Positions 49,511 to 63,277 of a DNA stretch of 64,000 bases are shown in pieces. Numbering within the stretch: position 1 is the first letter of the stretch; each line of letters starts with the position of its first letter. The position numbers and the translations under genes were made by a program. The notes beneath the pieces were generated by a model. That model had not been told where the DNA came from. It saw only the letters and a list, made by a program, of their open reading frames with translations, and did no database searches. Origin of the DNA: an uncultured Rhodospirillales bacterium (GTDB taxonomy: Bacteria > Pseudomonadota > Alphaproteobacteria > Azospirillales > Azospirillaceae); NCBI GenBank assembly GCA_903931735.1, contig CAIZDL010000065.1:1-64000 (forward strand), in the 5' to 3' direction.

Positions 49511-51679
49511 TCAGACCGGTCCGCCGGGTGGCCGCCACCGTTGCAGCGATAAGGCGTTGCCGACCACGATCAGGCTGCTGAGGGTCATCGCCGCCGCTGC
49601 CGGCACCGGCCCGAACTGGCCGAGCGCCGCCGCCGGCAGTGCCACGAGGTTGAAGCCGAAGGCCCAGGCAAGGTTTTGCACGATTTTGCGCCGGGTGGCC
49701 CGGGCCAGATGAACCAATGAGGCGACCAACTCCGGCTCGGCGCGCATCAGGCTGGCACCGGCCGCCTGAATGGCAACGTCGGTGCCGCCGCCCATGGCGA
49801 TCCCGAGATTGGCTTGGGCAAGGGCGGGGCCGTCGTTCACGCCGTCGCCAACCATCGCCACCCGTTCGCGGGCGGCTTGCAGACGCTCGATCTCGGCGAT
49901 TTTGTCCTCGGGATGGACGCCGGCCAGAATTTGGTCGGGGGCGAGGCCAAGCCGGGCTCCGGTGGCGGCGGCGGCGGCGGGCGCGTCGCCGGTGACCATT
50001 AACAGCTTGAGGCCGGCTTGCCGGAGCGCGGTCAACGCCCGCCTCGCCCCTGGCCGCAGCCGGTCGGAACAGGCGATCAGCCCCAGCGCTTGTGTGGGGC
50101 TGCCCCGGTCGCCAACCCAGATCACCGCTTTGCCATCGGCCTCCAGGCTCGCCGCGCGTGCCCCCAGCGTGCCGGCGTTAATCCCGGCCTCATCGAGCAA
50201 CGCCCGGTTGCCGAGTAAAATCTCCCGTCGTCCGACCCACCCGACCACGCCTCGGCCGGGAACGGCGCGAAACCCGGCGACTTCGGACGCGGTAAGCCCT
50301 TTTGCGGCGGCGACCTCGATCACCGCGCGGGCGATTGGATGGTTGCTGCCGGCCTGAACCCCGGCGGCCAGGGCGAGCAGCGCATCGGCATCGCCATCGG
50401 CCGCTTCAATATTGGTGATATCCGGCCGTTCTTCGGTCAGCGTTCCGGTTTTATCGAAGACCACGAGGGTCAGGGCGTGGGCCGCCTCCAGCGCCTCGGC
50501 GTCGCGAATGAGAATGCCCTGGCGCGCCGCCACCCCCAGCGCCACCGCGATCACCGCCGGCGTGGCAAGGCCGAGCGCGCAGGGGCAGGCCACGACCAGC
50601 ACCACCACCGCCGGCAAAATAGATGCCGCGAGATCGCCGGTGGTCAGCCACCAGCCGGCCAGCGTCGCCGCCGCAACCCCGGCGACGAAAAAGGCGAAAT
50701 AGCCCGAAACCTGATCGGCCAGCCGTTGTACCCGAGGTTTGGTTGCCTGGGCATGACCGATCAGCGCAATCATCCGGCCCAGCACCGCCCCGGCGCCGAC
50801 GGCCCCGGTTTGCACGGTTAGGAGGCCATCGAGGTTGAAGGTGCCGCCGGTCACGGTGCTGCCGGGGCCACGGTCGCGCGGCATGGCTTCGCCGGTTACC
50901 ACGGCCTCATCCACCGAAGCGCGGCCGTCGAGCACCACGCCATCGACGGGAATCCGCTCGCCCGGCCGTACCCGCACCACATCGCCCGGTCGCACGCGGT
51001 GAATCGGCACGCTTTCCTCGCCGCCATCGGCCCCAACCCGCACCGCGACCGCTGGCCGGATCGCCAGCAACGCCTCGATTGCCCGGTTGGTCGCCCGGCG
51101 CGCCCGCGCTTCGAGCCACTTTCCCGCAATCACCAGGGTGATCACCAGCGCCGACGCTTCAAACTGCGGATGGAGCCCCGCCAGCACTTGCCAGACCGCC
51201 AAGCCATAAGCGGCGCTGGTGCCGAGGGCGACCAGCACATCCATATTGGCGCTGCCGCCTTTCAGCGAATGCCAAGCGCCGCGATAAAACCGCGCTCCCG
51301 CCCAAAACTGAACCGGAGTCGCCAGCGCCCATTGCAGCCACCCCGGGATATGGCCCAGCATCCCGGCCAGCAACGGCAGGCTGAGCGCGGCCGAAATGGC
51401 AAGGGTGATCAGGGTGCGTTTGGCCTCGGCGCCCGCCTCGTCGGTCGCCCTGTCGGAGATCGGCCGGGCGCCAAACCCGGCGCCTTCGATGGCGTCGATC
51501 AAATCGGCTTCGGCGATCACACCGGCATCGAAGGAGACCTCGGCCAGTTCGGCCGGCAGGCTCACTTGTGCCGAGACCACGCCGGGTTGGCGCGCCAACA
51601 CTTTTTCGAGCCGCGAAACGCAACCGGCGCAGGTCATGCCGGAAACGGTGAAGGTGGCGGTATCAGTCACGGGCGACAT
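49511..51679 (-). CDS. copA: Heavy-metal (copper-type) translocating P1B ATPase
   Basis: One HMA domain GMTCAGC; CPC in VVACPCALGLATPAV; DKTGTLT. Confidence 0.9.
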   Translation of the reverse strand: MSPVTDTATFTVSGMTCAGCVSRLEKVLARQPGVVSAQVSLPAELAEVSFDAGVIAEADLIDAIEGAGFGARPISDRATDEAGAEAKRTLITLAISAALSLPLLAGMLGHIPGWLQWALATPVQFWAGARFYRGAWHSLKGGSANMDVLVALGTSAAYGLAVWQVLAGLHPQFEASALVITLVIAGKWLEARARRATNRAIEALLAIRPAVAVRVGADGGEESVPIHRVRPGDVVRVRPGERIPVDGVVLDGRASVDEAVVTGEAMPRDRGPGSTVTGGTFNLDGLLTVQTGAVGAGAVLGRMIALIGHAQATKPRVQRLADQVSGYFAFFVAGVAAATLAGWWLTTGDLAASILPAVVVLVVACPCALGLATPAVIAVALGVAARQGILIRDAEALEAAHALTLVVFDKTGTLTEERPDITNIEAADGDADALLALAAGVQAGSNHPIARAVIEVAAAKGLTASEVAGFRAVPGRGVVGWVGRREILLGNRALLDEAGINAGTLGARAASLEADGKAVIWVGDRGSPTQALGLIACSDRLRPGARRALTALRQAGLKLLMVTGDAPAAAAATGARLGLAPDQILAGVHPEDKIAEIERLQAARERVAMVGDGVNDGPALAQANLGIAMGGGTDVAIQAAGASLMRAEPELVASLVHLARATRRKIVQNLAWAFGFNLVALPAAALGQFGPVPAAAAMTLSSLIVVGNALSLQRWRPPGGPV

Positions 51680-52631
51680 AGCGGGGGTCAATCTGGCTGG
51701 GGTTCCGGCGGAACGGATCGGAGGGGTAAACGCCGAGGATTTTTACCATGGCCGTGCGCAGGGCGGCCGGGTTGAGACCCTCGTTGCAGCCGGCGAAAAA
51801 CGCGGCGTCTTCAGGGGTGTCGCAGCGCTCGACAAAGAAGCGCAACTCTTCGAGGGCGTGGCGCATTCCGGTATCGTCGGGGTGGCCGTCGACATCGGCA
51901 AAGAACTGCGCCGCCGAAAAGCGGCCCCCAACCAGATAGCTTTCCAGCTTGGTGATATTGACGCCGTTGGTGGCAAAGCCGCCAAGCGCTTTGAACAACG
52001 CCGCCGGCACGCTGCGCACCCGAAACACCAGCGAGGTAATCAGCGGGGTGCCGTCGTTGATCACCGAGTCGGGCTGTTTGGCCATGATCAAAAAGCGGGT
52101 GGTATTGTGTTCGTGGTCTTCGATGCCGGCCAGGACGGTATCGAGCCGGTATGTTTTCGCCGCCAGTTCAGACGCGATGGCGCCAACGGTTTTGTCGCCC
52201 AGCATCGCGATTTCGGCGGCGGCTCCCGCCGTGTCGGCATGATTGATCGGCTTGATGCCGAGCTTGCGCAAGGTTTCCCGGCACTGGGAGAGGGCTTGGA
52301 TATGACTGCGCACGGTGCGCAACTCTTCAAGTTTTGTGCCCGGCAGCGCCAGCAGGTGGTGATTTATCCGTTGAAAATGCTCGCCCGCGATGACCAGACC
52401 GCCATCGGGCAGCAAATGGTGAATGTCGGCGACCCGCCCCGCTACCGAATTTTCAACGGGAATCATCGCGTATCGGGCGGCGCCATCGTGGACCGCCGCG
52501 AAAGCATCCTCAAAGGTGGCGCAAGGCAGAGTCACAGGCGCGGAACAGACGCCGTGGCAAGCAAGATCGGAATAGGCGCCGGGCGACCCCTGAAAGGCGA
52601 ACACCGTACCGGCGGAATATGAAAACACCAT
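51663..52631 (-). CDS. pheA: Prephenate dehydratase with C-terminal ACT domain
   Basis: AFQGSPGAYSDLAC...MIPVENSVAGRVADIHHLLPD...TTRFLIMAKQP; ACT ESYLVGGRFSAAQFFADVDGH. Confidence 0.95.
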   Translation of the reverse strand: MVFSYSAGTVFAFQGSPGAYSDLACHGVCSAPVTLPCATFEDAFAAVHDGAARYAMIPVENSVAGRVADIHHLLPDGGLVIAGEHFQRINHHLLALPGTKLEELRTVRSHIQALSQCRETLRKLGIKPINHADTAGAAAEIAMLGDKTVGAIASELAAKTYRLDTVLAGIEDHEHNTTRFLIMAKQPDSVINDGTPLITSLVFRVRSVPAALFKALGGFATNGVNITKLESYLVGGRFSAAQFFADVDGHPDDTGMRHALEELRFFVERCDTPEDAAFFAGCNEGLNPAALRTAMVKILGVYPSDPFRRNPSQIDPRYVARD

Positions 52632-52721
52632 GAGGCAAGTCCGAACACTGAAGCGATGCAGTGCGCCGAGTATCAGGGCCTCTCCTTGCCGCGTCAACCA
52701 CGGTGGGCGTTCAGGTCGCTT

Positions 52722-52796
52722 ATGCGGGAAATCCCGCCAGGCCGCGCATGCGGGAAATCCCGCCAGACCGCGCATGCGGGAAAAGCCGCAGGTGAG
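52722..52796. repeat. 26-bp tandem repeat, about 2.8 copies, each with an internal palindrome
   Basis: atgcgggaaatcccgccag(g/a)ccgcgc units start at 52722, 52748 and 52774. Confidence 0.85.
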
Positions 52797-52841
52797 GTCG
52801 CAAGGCCCTTGCCGGCCCCCCCACTCATGCTGCTATAAGGC

Positions 52842-52945
52842 GGCGGGAGGTTGGCAGCGGACGGGTCCCTCGCCAACCCGGTCAGGTCCGGAAGGAAGCA
52901 GCCGTAACGAGTTCCGGCTCGGGTCGCCGGTCAGCCTCCCACCCT
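52842..52945 (+). ncRNA. ffs: Signal recognition particle 4.5S RNA
   Basis: Contains ggtcaggtccggaaggaagcagccgtaacga; terminal pairing ggcgggagg/cctcccacc; immediately upstream of dnaX. Confidence 0.95.
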
Positions 52946-52987
52946 TATCGGCCCGCTCCGACCAACAACGGCCGCCGGAAGCCGCGC

Positions 52988-54784
52988 GTGAACACTCCGC
53001 CCATTGCCTACCGTGTCCTGGCCCGTAAATATCGCCCGACCACGTTCTCTGAACTGATCGGCCAGGAGTCGCTTGTCCGCACGCTGACCAACGCCATGTC
53101 TTCGGGGCGCATCGCCCAGGCGTTCATGCTGACCGGAGTGCGCGGGGTGGGCAAAACCACCACCGCCCGAATCATCGCCCGCGCCCTCAATTGCATCGGT
53201 CCCGATGGCACCGGCGGGCCGACCATTTCGCCGTGTGGTGTTTGCGAGCCGTGCCTTGCCATTATTCAAGACCGGCATGTGGATGTGCTGGAGATGGATG
53301 CCGCCTCCCACACCGGGGTGGATGATATTCGCGAGATTATTTCCGGGGTGCGCTACAGCCCGGTTTCGGCGCGTTACAAGCTCTATATTATCGACGAAGT
53401 GCATATGCTCTCCAAAAACGCCTTCAACGCTCTGTTGAAGACGCTGGAGGAACCGCCCAGCCACGTTAAGTTCGTGTTCGCCACCACCGAGATTCGGAAG
53501 GTGCCGGTGACGGTGCTGTCGCGCTGTCAGCGCTTTGATCTGCGCCGGGTGACGACTTCCGAGTTGATTGGGCATTACACCAAGGTGGCGGGCAAGGAAG
53601 GGGTGGGCGTTGAGCCCGATGCGGTGGCCCTGATCGCCCGCGCCGCCGATGGCTCGGTGCGCGACGGCCTTAGCCTGCTGGATCAGGCGATTGCTTTGGG
53701 CGGGGCCACCGTGACCGCGGACCAAGTGCGCGACATGCTGGGGCTGGCCGACCGCGCCGCGATCATCGATTTGTTCGAGGCGGCGCTCACCGGCAAACCC
53801 GCCCGCGCGCTCGAAATTTTCGCCGATCTGCACCGGGCCGGGGCCGACCCGCTGGTGGTGCTGCGCGACTTGCTCGATCTTACCCACTTTCTTACCCGCG
53901 CCAAGGTGGTGCCGGACATATTGAAGGACCCGAGCACGCCTGAAGCCGAGCGTTCGCGCGGGGGGGCTATCGCGGCTGGGCTCGGCGTGCCGCTGTTGAC
54001 TCGCGCTTGGCAGCTTTTGCTCAAGGGTGTGAACGAGGCGATGGCGGCCCCGGTGCCCCAACAGGCGGTAGAGATGGTGATCATTCGCCTCGCTTACGCT
54101 GCGGACCTGCCGACTCCTGCCGACCTCATTCGCCAACTCGGTGGCCGGGCAGCATCCGGCGCCGCGCCCGCGTCGCCCGCGCCGTCCTCTGGGGGTGGTG
54201 GGGGCGGCGGTCCGGGGGGGCAGGGGGCGGCGGTTTTGGCGCGTGGTACAGCGCCGGTGGCGAGCGCGAGCGCCGCCTTGCGCGCGCCCCTGCCGCTTGC
54301 CATCGCCCGGCCCGAGCCGGCGGCGAGCCCGGTCGACGCGGGGCCAATGCGCGAGTTTCGGGCGCTGGTCCAATTGTTTTCCGAGCATCACGAGGGTGTG
54401 CTGTTCGCCCACCTTCAGGGTAGCGTCCATTTGGTGCGGATTGAGCCGGGGCTGCTGGAAATCCAGCCGAAATCTACGGCGCCGCGCGATCTGGTCAACC
54501 GTATCGGGCCGTTGCTCAGCGAATGGACCGGGCGGCGCTGGACGGTGGTGGCCACGTTCGACAGCCCGGGGCACCCCACGCTTCAGGACCAGGACGAAGA
54601 GATCAAGGCCCGCGTTCGCCGGGAAGCCGAGGCGCATCCGTTGGTAAAGGCGGTGTTGGCCACATTTCCGGGCGCTCGGATCAAAGAGGTTCGGAACACG
54701 ACGCCGGCGGTGGCGCCAAGCTGCTCGGCCCTCGCCGACCAGTCGACAGAGACTTATGACGAAGAAGGAAATCTCGATCTATGA
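52988..54784 (+). CDS. dnaX: DNA polymerase III gamma/tau subunit
   Basis: YRVLARKYRPTTFSELIGQESLVRTLTNA, GVRGVGKTTTARIIARALNC. Confidence 0.98.
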   Translation: MNTPPIAYRVLARKYRPTTFSELIGQESLVRTLTNAMSSGRIAQAFMLTGVRGVGKTTTARIIARALNCIGPDGTGGPTISPCGVCEPCLAIIQDRHVDVLEMDAASHTGVDDIREIISGVRYSPVSARYKLYIIDEVHMLSKNAFNALLKTLEEPPSHVKFVFATTEIRKVPVTVLSRCQRFDLRRVTTSELIGHYTKVAGKEGVGVEPDAVALIARAADGSVRDGLSLLDQAIALGGATVTADQVRDMLGLADRAAIIDLFEAALTGKPARALEIFADLHRAGADPLVVLRDLLDLTHFLTRAKVVPDILKDPSTPEAERSRGGAIAAGLGVPLLTRAWQLLLKGVNEAMAAPVPQQAVEMVIIRLAYAADLPTPADLIRQLGGRAASGAAPASPAPSSGGGGGGGPGGQGAAVLARGTAPVASASAALRAPLPLAIARPEPAASPVDAGPMREFRALVQLFSEHHEGVLFAHLQGSVHLVRIEPGLLEIQPKSTAPRDLVNRIGPLLSEWTGRRWTVVATFDSPGHPTLQDQDEEIKARVRREAEAHPLVKAVLATFPGARIKEVRNTTPAVAPSCSALADQSTETYDEEGNLDL

Positions 54785-55104
54785 AAAATCTCGGCAACAT
54801 GCTGAAACAAGCCCAGCAGATGCAAAGCAAAATGGCCGAAATGCAGGGCCGCCTGGGTGAGATCGAGCTAACCGGGCAATCGGGCGCCGGTATGGTTGAG
54901 GTTACCATCAACGGCAGCGGCCAGATGCGGCGGGTTAAATTGTCGAAGGACGTGGTCGACCCCAACGATGTCGAGGTCCTCGAAGACTTGATCGTCGCCG
55001 CCTTCAACGACGCCAAAACCAAAATTGAGGCGGTGGTGGCCGAGGAAACCCAAAAAGTGATGGGCGGAATCAAGCTGCCGCCGGGCATTAAGCTGCCATT
55101 CTGA
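54781..55104 (+). CDS. YbaB/EbfC nucleoid-associated protein
   Basis: MKNLGNMLKQAQQMQSKMAEMQGRLGEIELTGQSGAGMVEVTINGSGQMRRVKLS. Confidence 0.97.
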   Translation: MKNLGNMLKQAQQMQSKMAEMQGRLGEIELTGQSGAGMVEVTINGSGQMRRVKLSKDVVDPNDVEVLEDLIVAAFNDAKTKIEAVVAEETQKVMGGIKLPPGIKLPF

Positions 55105-55216
55105 AAACGCGATCTGGCCAACACGAGGGTGCGGCATCGTCGCCTCGTAAAATCGCTGCGGTAGCGGCGGGAGCGTGGTATAGTACGCGCCCGTTCCGCG
55201 CCCGCAGAAGATTATC

Positions 55217-56350
55217 ATGAACATCACCATTGAACGCGCAGCCCTCCTCCGCTCCCTTGGACATGTCCAGAGCATCGTCGAGCGACGGGGCACCATCCCG
55301 GTGTTATCCAACGTTTTATTGAAGGCGAAGGGGTCGGAGCTGTCTCTGGCTGCGACCGACCGGGACATGGAGATTGTGGAAGATGTGCCGGCGGTCGTGA
55401 CCCGGCCGGGGGCGACCACCGCACCCGCCCATACCCTTTATGAGATCGTCCGCAAGTTACCCGATGGCGCTCAGATCGAGTTGGACTGTAATAACGGCTC
55501 ATCGACGTTGACATTGCGCTCGGGGCGGTCGCAGTTTAAACTCGGCTGTCTGTCTCCCGACGAATTTCCGCAGCTTAGCGGTGCCGGCTTTCCTCATAAG
55601 TTCGATCTGCCGGCGGCAGCGCTTCGGGCGTTGATTGATCAGACCCGATTCGCCATTTCGACCGAGGAGACCCGGTACTACCTCAACGGAATTTATATTC
55701 ACGCCGGCCGGGGCTCGATTGGCGGCGGGCCAGAGGTGGGGGTGCTGCGCGCCGTCGCCACCGACGGCCATCGCCTAGCCCGAATCGAGGTCGCGCTGCC
55801 CGAGGGGGCGGTGGCCATGCCGGCCGTGATCATTCCGCGCAAGGCCGTGGCCGAGGTGCGCAAGCTGATCGATGAGGCGGCGGCGAATATCGAAGTTTCG
55901 CTTTCGGAAACCAAGATCCGCGTCGCTTTCGACTCGATCGCCGTTACCTCGAAGCTGATCGACGGCACCTTCCCCGATTATGAGCGGGTGATCCCGGTGG
56001 GCAATGAGCTGGTGATGGAAGCGCAGCCCAAGCCCTTTGCCGCTGCGGTGGATCGGGTTGCCACCATTTCCAACGAGAAAAGCCGGGGGGTGAAGCTCGT
56101 TCTTCACCGCGACACGCTGACGCTATCGGTCACCAGCCCCGACGCCGCCAGCGCTACCGAAGAGATTGAGGTCAAATACAGTGGCCCGCCGCTGGAAATC
56201 GGCTTCAACTCCCGTTATTTGCTCGATATCCTTCAGCAAATCGAGGGCGATGTCGTGCGCGTCAACCTCGCCGAAACCGGCGCCCCCGCCATCATCCGCG
56301 ATATCGCCGGCAGCGGCGCGCTGTTTGTGTTGATGCCGATGCGGGTGTGA
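55217..56350 (+). CDS. dnaN: DNA polymerase III beta sliding clamp
   Basis: MNITIERAALLRSLGHVQSIVERRGTIPVLSNVLL; C-terminal FVLMPMRV. Confidence 0.98.
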   Translation: MNITIERAALLRSLGHVQSIVERRGTIPVLSNVLLKAKGSELSLAATDRDMEIVEDVPAVVTRPGATTAPAHTLYEIVRKLPDGAQIELDCNNGSSTLTLRSGRSQFKLGCLSPDEFPQLSGAGFPHKFDLPAAALRALIDQTRFAISTEETRYYLNGIYIHAGRGSIGGGPEVGVLRAVATDGHRLARIEVALPEGAVAMPAVIIPRKAVAEVRKLIDEAAANIEVSLSETKIRVAFDSIAVTSKLIDGTFPDYERVIPVGNELVMEAQPKPFAAAVDRVATISNEKSRGVKLVLHRDTLTLSVTSPDAASATEEIEVKYSGPPLEIGFNSRYLLDILQQIEGDVVRVNLAETGAPAIIRDIAGSGALFVLMPMRV

Positions 56351-56442
56351 TGGGCGTTTGTTGTCATAGAGTATATTTTGTGTTGACGTTTGGGGGCGCG
56401 CGGGTGCAGACTAGCGACTGAGCTTATCTGTGGGAGGCAGAA

Positions 56443-57054
56443 ATGTTTGGTACCGAGGTGGTTTGTCCCGTTACGGTGAAAAATAACGAGATTGGTTGGC
56501 TGGAGCCAATAATGTTACAATGGGCCGTTTATATTAAAGAATATTGCAGAGCCATAGAGGGCGATGTGCCCTATGATTATACAGAGCGGGCTCTCGTAGG
56601 CATTCTTTCGGCGGCGGCCTGGGTCAAAGGTCACGCGTCTATTGAAGAATATCAGGTGATGAAGGAGGGGAACGTCGGACGAGCAGATTTATTTATTATG
56701 TCGATAGGAAACATGTCCAGTGTTTCCGTGGAAGCAAAAAAAGGGAGAATTCAGGCCTGGAAAGATGGATGTTCAATTGATGAAAGTCTTGATCGCGCTA
56801 ATGAAGATGCGCAAAAAGTAGATGACGGTGACGTATCGGTTGGGGCGGCATTTTACCTCGTTTCTTGCGATAAAGATGGCTATGATCTTAAGATCATACT
56901 GGCAAAACTAAAGGCAATGACCCCAGGCGTTCATTTATTGGCTTGGTGCTTTCCGAAGGAAAGAAGGAGATTCTCTCGGGAGGAAACGCCAGATGACTTT
57001 CTACCTGGTGTAGTTCTTGCGGTCAGGGTCGCTAAACAGCTGAAGCGTTCTTAA
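56443..57054 (+). CDS. Hypothetical protein, candidate PD-(D/E)XK-fold nuclease
   Basis: GRADLFI...VSVEAKKG (D-x13-ExK spacing) plus upstream YTERALVGILSAAAW; GC far below neighbouring genes. Confidence 0.55.
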   Translation: MFGTEVVCPVTVKNNEIGWLEPIMLQWAVYIKEYCRAIEGDVPYDYTERALVGILSAAAWVKGHASIEEYQVMKEGNVGRADLFIMSIGNMSSVSVEAKKGRIQAWKDGCSIDESLDRANEDAQKVDDGDVSVGAAFYLVSCDKDGYDLKIILAKLKAMTPGVHLLAWCFPKERRRFSREETPDDFLPGVVLAVRVAKQLKRS

Positions 57055-57112
57055 TTCGGCGCGGGTGTGATGGTTGGGGATGTGGGCGTCTTAGTGCACC
57101 GCCCCGCGCGGT

Positions 57113-58120
57113 TCAGCGCACCGCCAGGGCGCCGAGGCAGAACACGCCGTAGAGCCAGCCGACTTGCGACAGCGCCATGCCGCCGACCGCACCCCGGCGG
57201 AAGGCTTGAAACAAAAAGCAAATCGAGAGGCTGGTCACTGCCGCCGCCACCAGCAAGGGCGCATCCAAAAGCCAGGGGGTGAAGAACAGGCCAAACGCGG
57301 TGGGGATGGTGGCCTGGATCATCATGGCGCCGCTGATATTGGCCAGGGCCAGACGCTCTTTGCCTTGGCGCACCCAAATCAGCGCGTTCATGGTCTCGGG
57401 GAGTTCGGTCGCGATCGGGCTGAGCAGCAACGCCGTGAGTTGCGGGCTGATCCCCAGCCAGGGGCCAACGGCCTCCAATTGGCCGACAAACAGCCGGGAT
57501 GCGAGGAAAATCACCACCGTCGCGGCAATGGTCTGAAGCAAAATCCAGCCGATGTGCGGGGCCTCGTCGTGAGGGCGGATATTGAGCGGCTCAAGCGCGC
57601 CTTCATCGGCGCCTTCGTCGTTCCCGCCTCTCATTTCGGTCCAGAAATAGCCGGCGTAAGCGGCCAAAAAGACCCAGCCCAACCAGGGCTTGATGGAAAA
57701 AGCGACCACGCCAAGGGTGATTTTGAACACAAAAATGCCCATGAACCAAGCCTGATCGCGGCTTAGCCGGGTGCCGTCGACCTCGACCAGCGCGCCCGGT
57801 GCCCGGCCCAGCCGTTGCCCATAAACCAGCAGCGAAACCCCAACGATGGCATAAGCCACCGTGCTGAGCGCCAGCGGGCCGCCCAACGCTGCGCCGATGC
57901 CGATTTGCTTTTGGGCGTCGTGGTCGCTGAAGGCGGTGGCAACCAGCGTTACCACGCTTTCCGGCAGGGCGGTGCCGAACGCCGCGAGAATGGTGCCGGT
58001 GGCGGTTTGGCTGATATCCAGCCGCCGCCCGAGCCACTCGACGCCGTTCACAAACATCTCGCACGAGAGATAAATCACGCCCGCCGAGGCGAGAAGCAAC
58101 AAAAACGCCACGACCATCAA
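57113..58120 (-). CDS. CaCA-family sodium/calcium antiporter
   Basis: LASAGVIYLSCEMFVNGVEWLGRRLDISQTATGTILAAFGTALPESVVTLVA; second alpha repeat LGISPQLTALLLSPIATELPETMNAL. Confidence 0.92.
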   Translation of the reverse strand: MMVVAFLLLLASAGVIYLSCEMFVNGVEWLGRRLDISQTATGTILAAFGTALPESVVTLVATAFSDHDAQKQIGIGAALGGPLALSTVAYAIVGVSLLVYGQRLGRAPGALVEVDGTRLSRDQAWFMGIFVFKITLGVVAFSIKPWLGWVFLAAYAGYFWTEMRGGNDEGADEGALEPLNIRPHDEAPHIGWILLQTIAATVVIFLASRLFVGQLEAVGPWLGISPQLTALLLSPIATELPETMNALIWVRQGKERLALANISGAMMIQATIPTAFGLFFTPWLLDAPLLVAAAVTSLSICFLFQAFRRGAVGGMALSQVGWLYGVFCLGALAVR

Positions 58121-58253
58121 GGCACCCGGAAAATCAAAGGAAAGCGGCGCGACGCTACGCCGGCCCTTTGCGAAAAATCAAGGGGATACCGAGGCGGTCC
58201 GGCATGATACAGTGGGTATCGTCGTTGCCAACACCGCTTTGGTCGTCATCATC

Positions 58254-61939
<3,686 letters not shown>

Positions 61940-62037
61940 TCGGGTGCGGTTTAGCCGGGCGGCTTAGCGACAAAACGCCAAGCATCAACCCGGCGGCCCG
62001 CAATGCGTGTGCCGCCCGGTCGCCAGCGCGGGGCCGA

Positions 62038-62364
62038 TCAGGAAATTTTGGTTGGCTTGCCGCGGGGCGGGAAGCGGGTGGAAACCGAGTGCGTGCCGCG
62101 TGTATAGCTCGGGCCGCCTTCGCCCAGAGAATCGTCGACATTGGCGCGGGCTTGGGCTTCCCGCTTTTTGCTGGCCTCAGCCTCGGCGATGGTCGATTCC
62201 AGCTCGCGGATACGGTCCTTAAGGGTGATAACCACCGGACCGGAAGGCTTGCGTGCGGTGAACTGTTCGAGGTCGTGCTTCAACCTGGCCAGTTGGTTCT
62301 TCATGCCCGCGACGTTGGGCTTGGTTCGGCCGACGTTGTAGGCTCTTTCCTCGTATTTACTCAC
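62038..62364 (-). CDS. Small coiled-coil hypothetical protein
   Basis: MKNQLARLKHDLEQFTARKPSGPVVITLKDRIRELESTIAEAEASKKREAQA; SD-like ggagat upstream. Confidence 0.7.
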   Translation of the reverse strand: MSKYEERAYNVGRTKPNVAGMKNQLARLKHDLEQFTARKPSGPVVITLKDRIRELESTIAEAEASKKREAQARANVDDSLGEGGPSYTRGTHSVSTRFPPRGKPTKIS

Positions 62365-62410
62365 GGCATATCTCCTTTAACTGTCGCGCGACGTACACGG
62401 TGCGCTGAAA

Positions 62411-63277
62411 TCAAACTTTGTCAAGTCGCCGATCACGGTCCCCGGCAATAAAGTCTCGCAGCAAAGCAAGAAAGCGCTCTCTATCGGCTAGATGAGGCGA
62501 GTGGTCAGCGTCATCGAACATGTGAAGAGAGGCCCCAGGAATCCGCGACGCGACGTAACGCGCGGTCTCGTACCCATAATAGTTGCTAGCGCCGCCATAT
62601 ACCAGCATCACCGGCACCGCTAATGCGGGTAGCAGCGGCCGATAATCGGCGGCGGTCAGACTGCGCCAGCATTCGATATGGGGAGCGGGGTCGCGTCCGC
62701 GCAGCATTTCCCGAAGGCGCTGAATGCCCCGGCTGTTAACTTGGTAATGATGGCGGGCGGCGCTATTATGGCCCTCGGAGATCAGCCGCAGCACGGATTC
62801 CGCGAAATCGACCTTCATACTTTCAACGAATGAAAGATCCCGCTCGCGGGTCCAATCACCATAGATACCGAGCTTCCAATCGGCATCGGTGACCAAGCAT
62901 GGTGTTTGGTCGATGATGCACAACCGTCCAGCCATGTCGAGGCCATGGTCGGCGGCCAATTGCAAGAGCACCATCGCTCCCATGGAGTGACCGACCAGCG
63001 TGGGCCGCTTCAGGTTAAATTTGGTAATGATCGCCGCAAGATCGCGGGCCATGCGCGCAACCACCGGGGCATCGCAGCCCCCGCCGGCCCGGGGCCGGGG
63101 CGCGCCATGCCCGCGCGCGGTCCAAGCATAAACGGTGTGGCTCGGGACCAGATCATCGATCAGCCGTTGCCAGTTGCTGTAATCCGCAGCCCAGCCATGC
63201 AAAAGCACGACCGGCGGGCCGTGACCGCGCACCAACACCTCAAGCACTTCACCGTCGTCAAGAGTTACCCGTTTCAT
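62411..63277 (-). CDS. Alpha/beta hydrolase
   Basis: PPVVLLHGWAADYSNWQRLIDDL, nucleophile elbow VGHSMGAM, DADHSPHL. Confidence 0.93.
   Translation of the reverse strand: MKRVTLDDGEVLEVLVRGHGPPVVLLHGWAADYSNWQRLIDDLVPSHTVYAWTARGHGAPRPRAGGGCDAPVVARMARDLAAIITKFNLKRPTLVGHSMGAMVLLQLAADHGLDMAGRLCIIDQTPCLVTDADWKLGIYGDWTRERDLSFVESMKVDFAESVLRLISEGHNSAARHHYQVNSRGIQRLREMLRGRDPAPHIECWRSLTAADYRPLLPALAVPVMLVYGGASNYYGYETARYVASRIPGASLHMFDDADHSPHLADRERFLALLRDFIAGDRDRRLDKV

Noticed and set aside
52931-54637. 568-codon minus-strand ORF antisense to dnaX
   Set aside because: dnaX is unambiguous; the antisense product is Arg/His-rich without domains.
56424-56432. ttatctgtg upstream of the orphan nuclease as a DnaA box near dnaN
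   Set aside because: Does not match TTATNCACA at the critical CACA positions; no cluster of boxes was seen.
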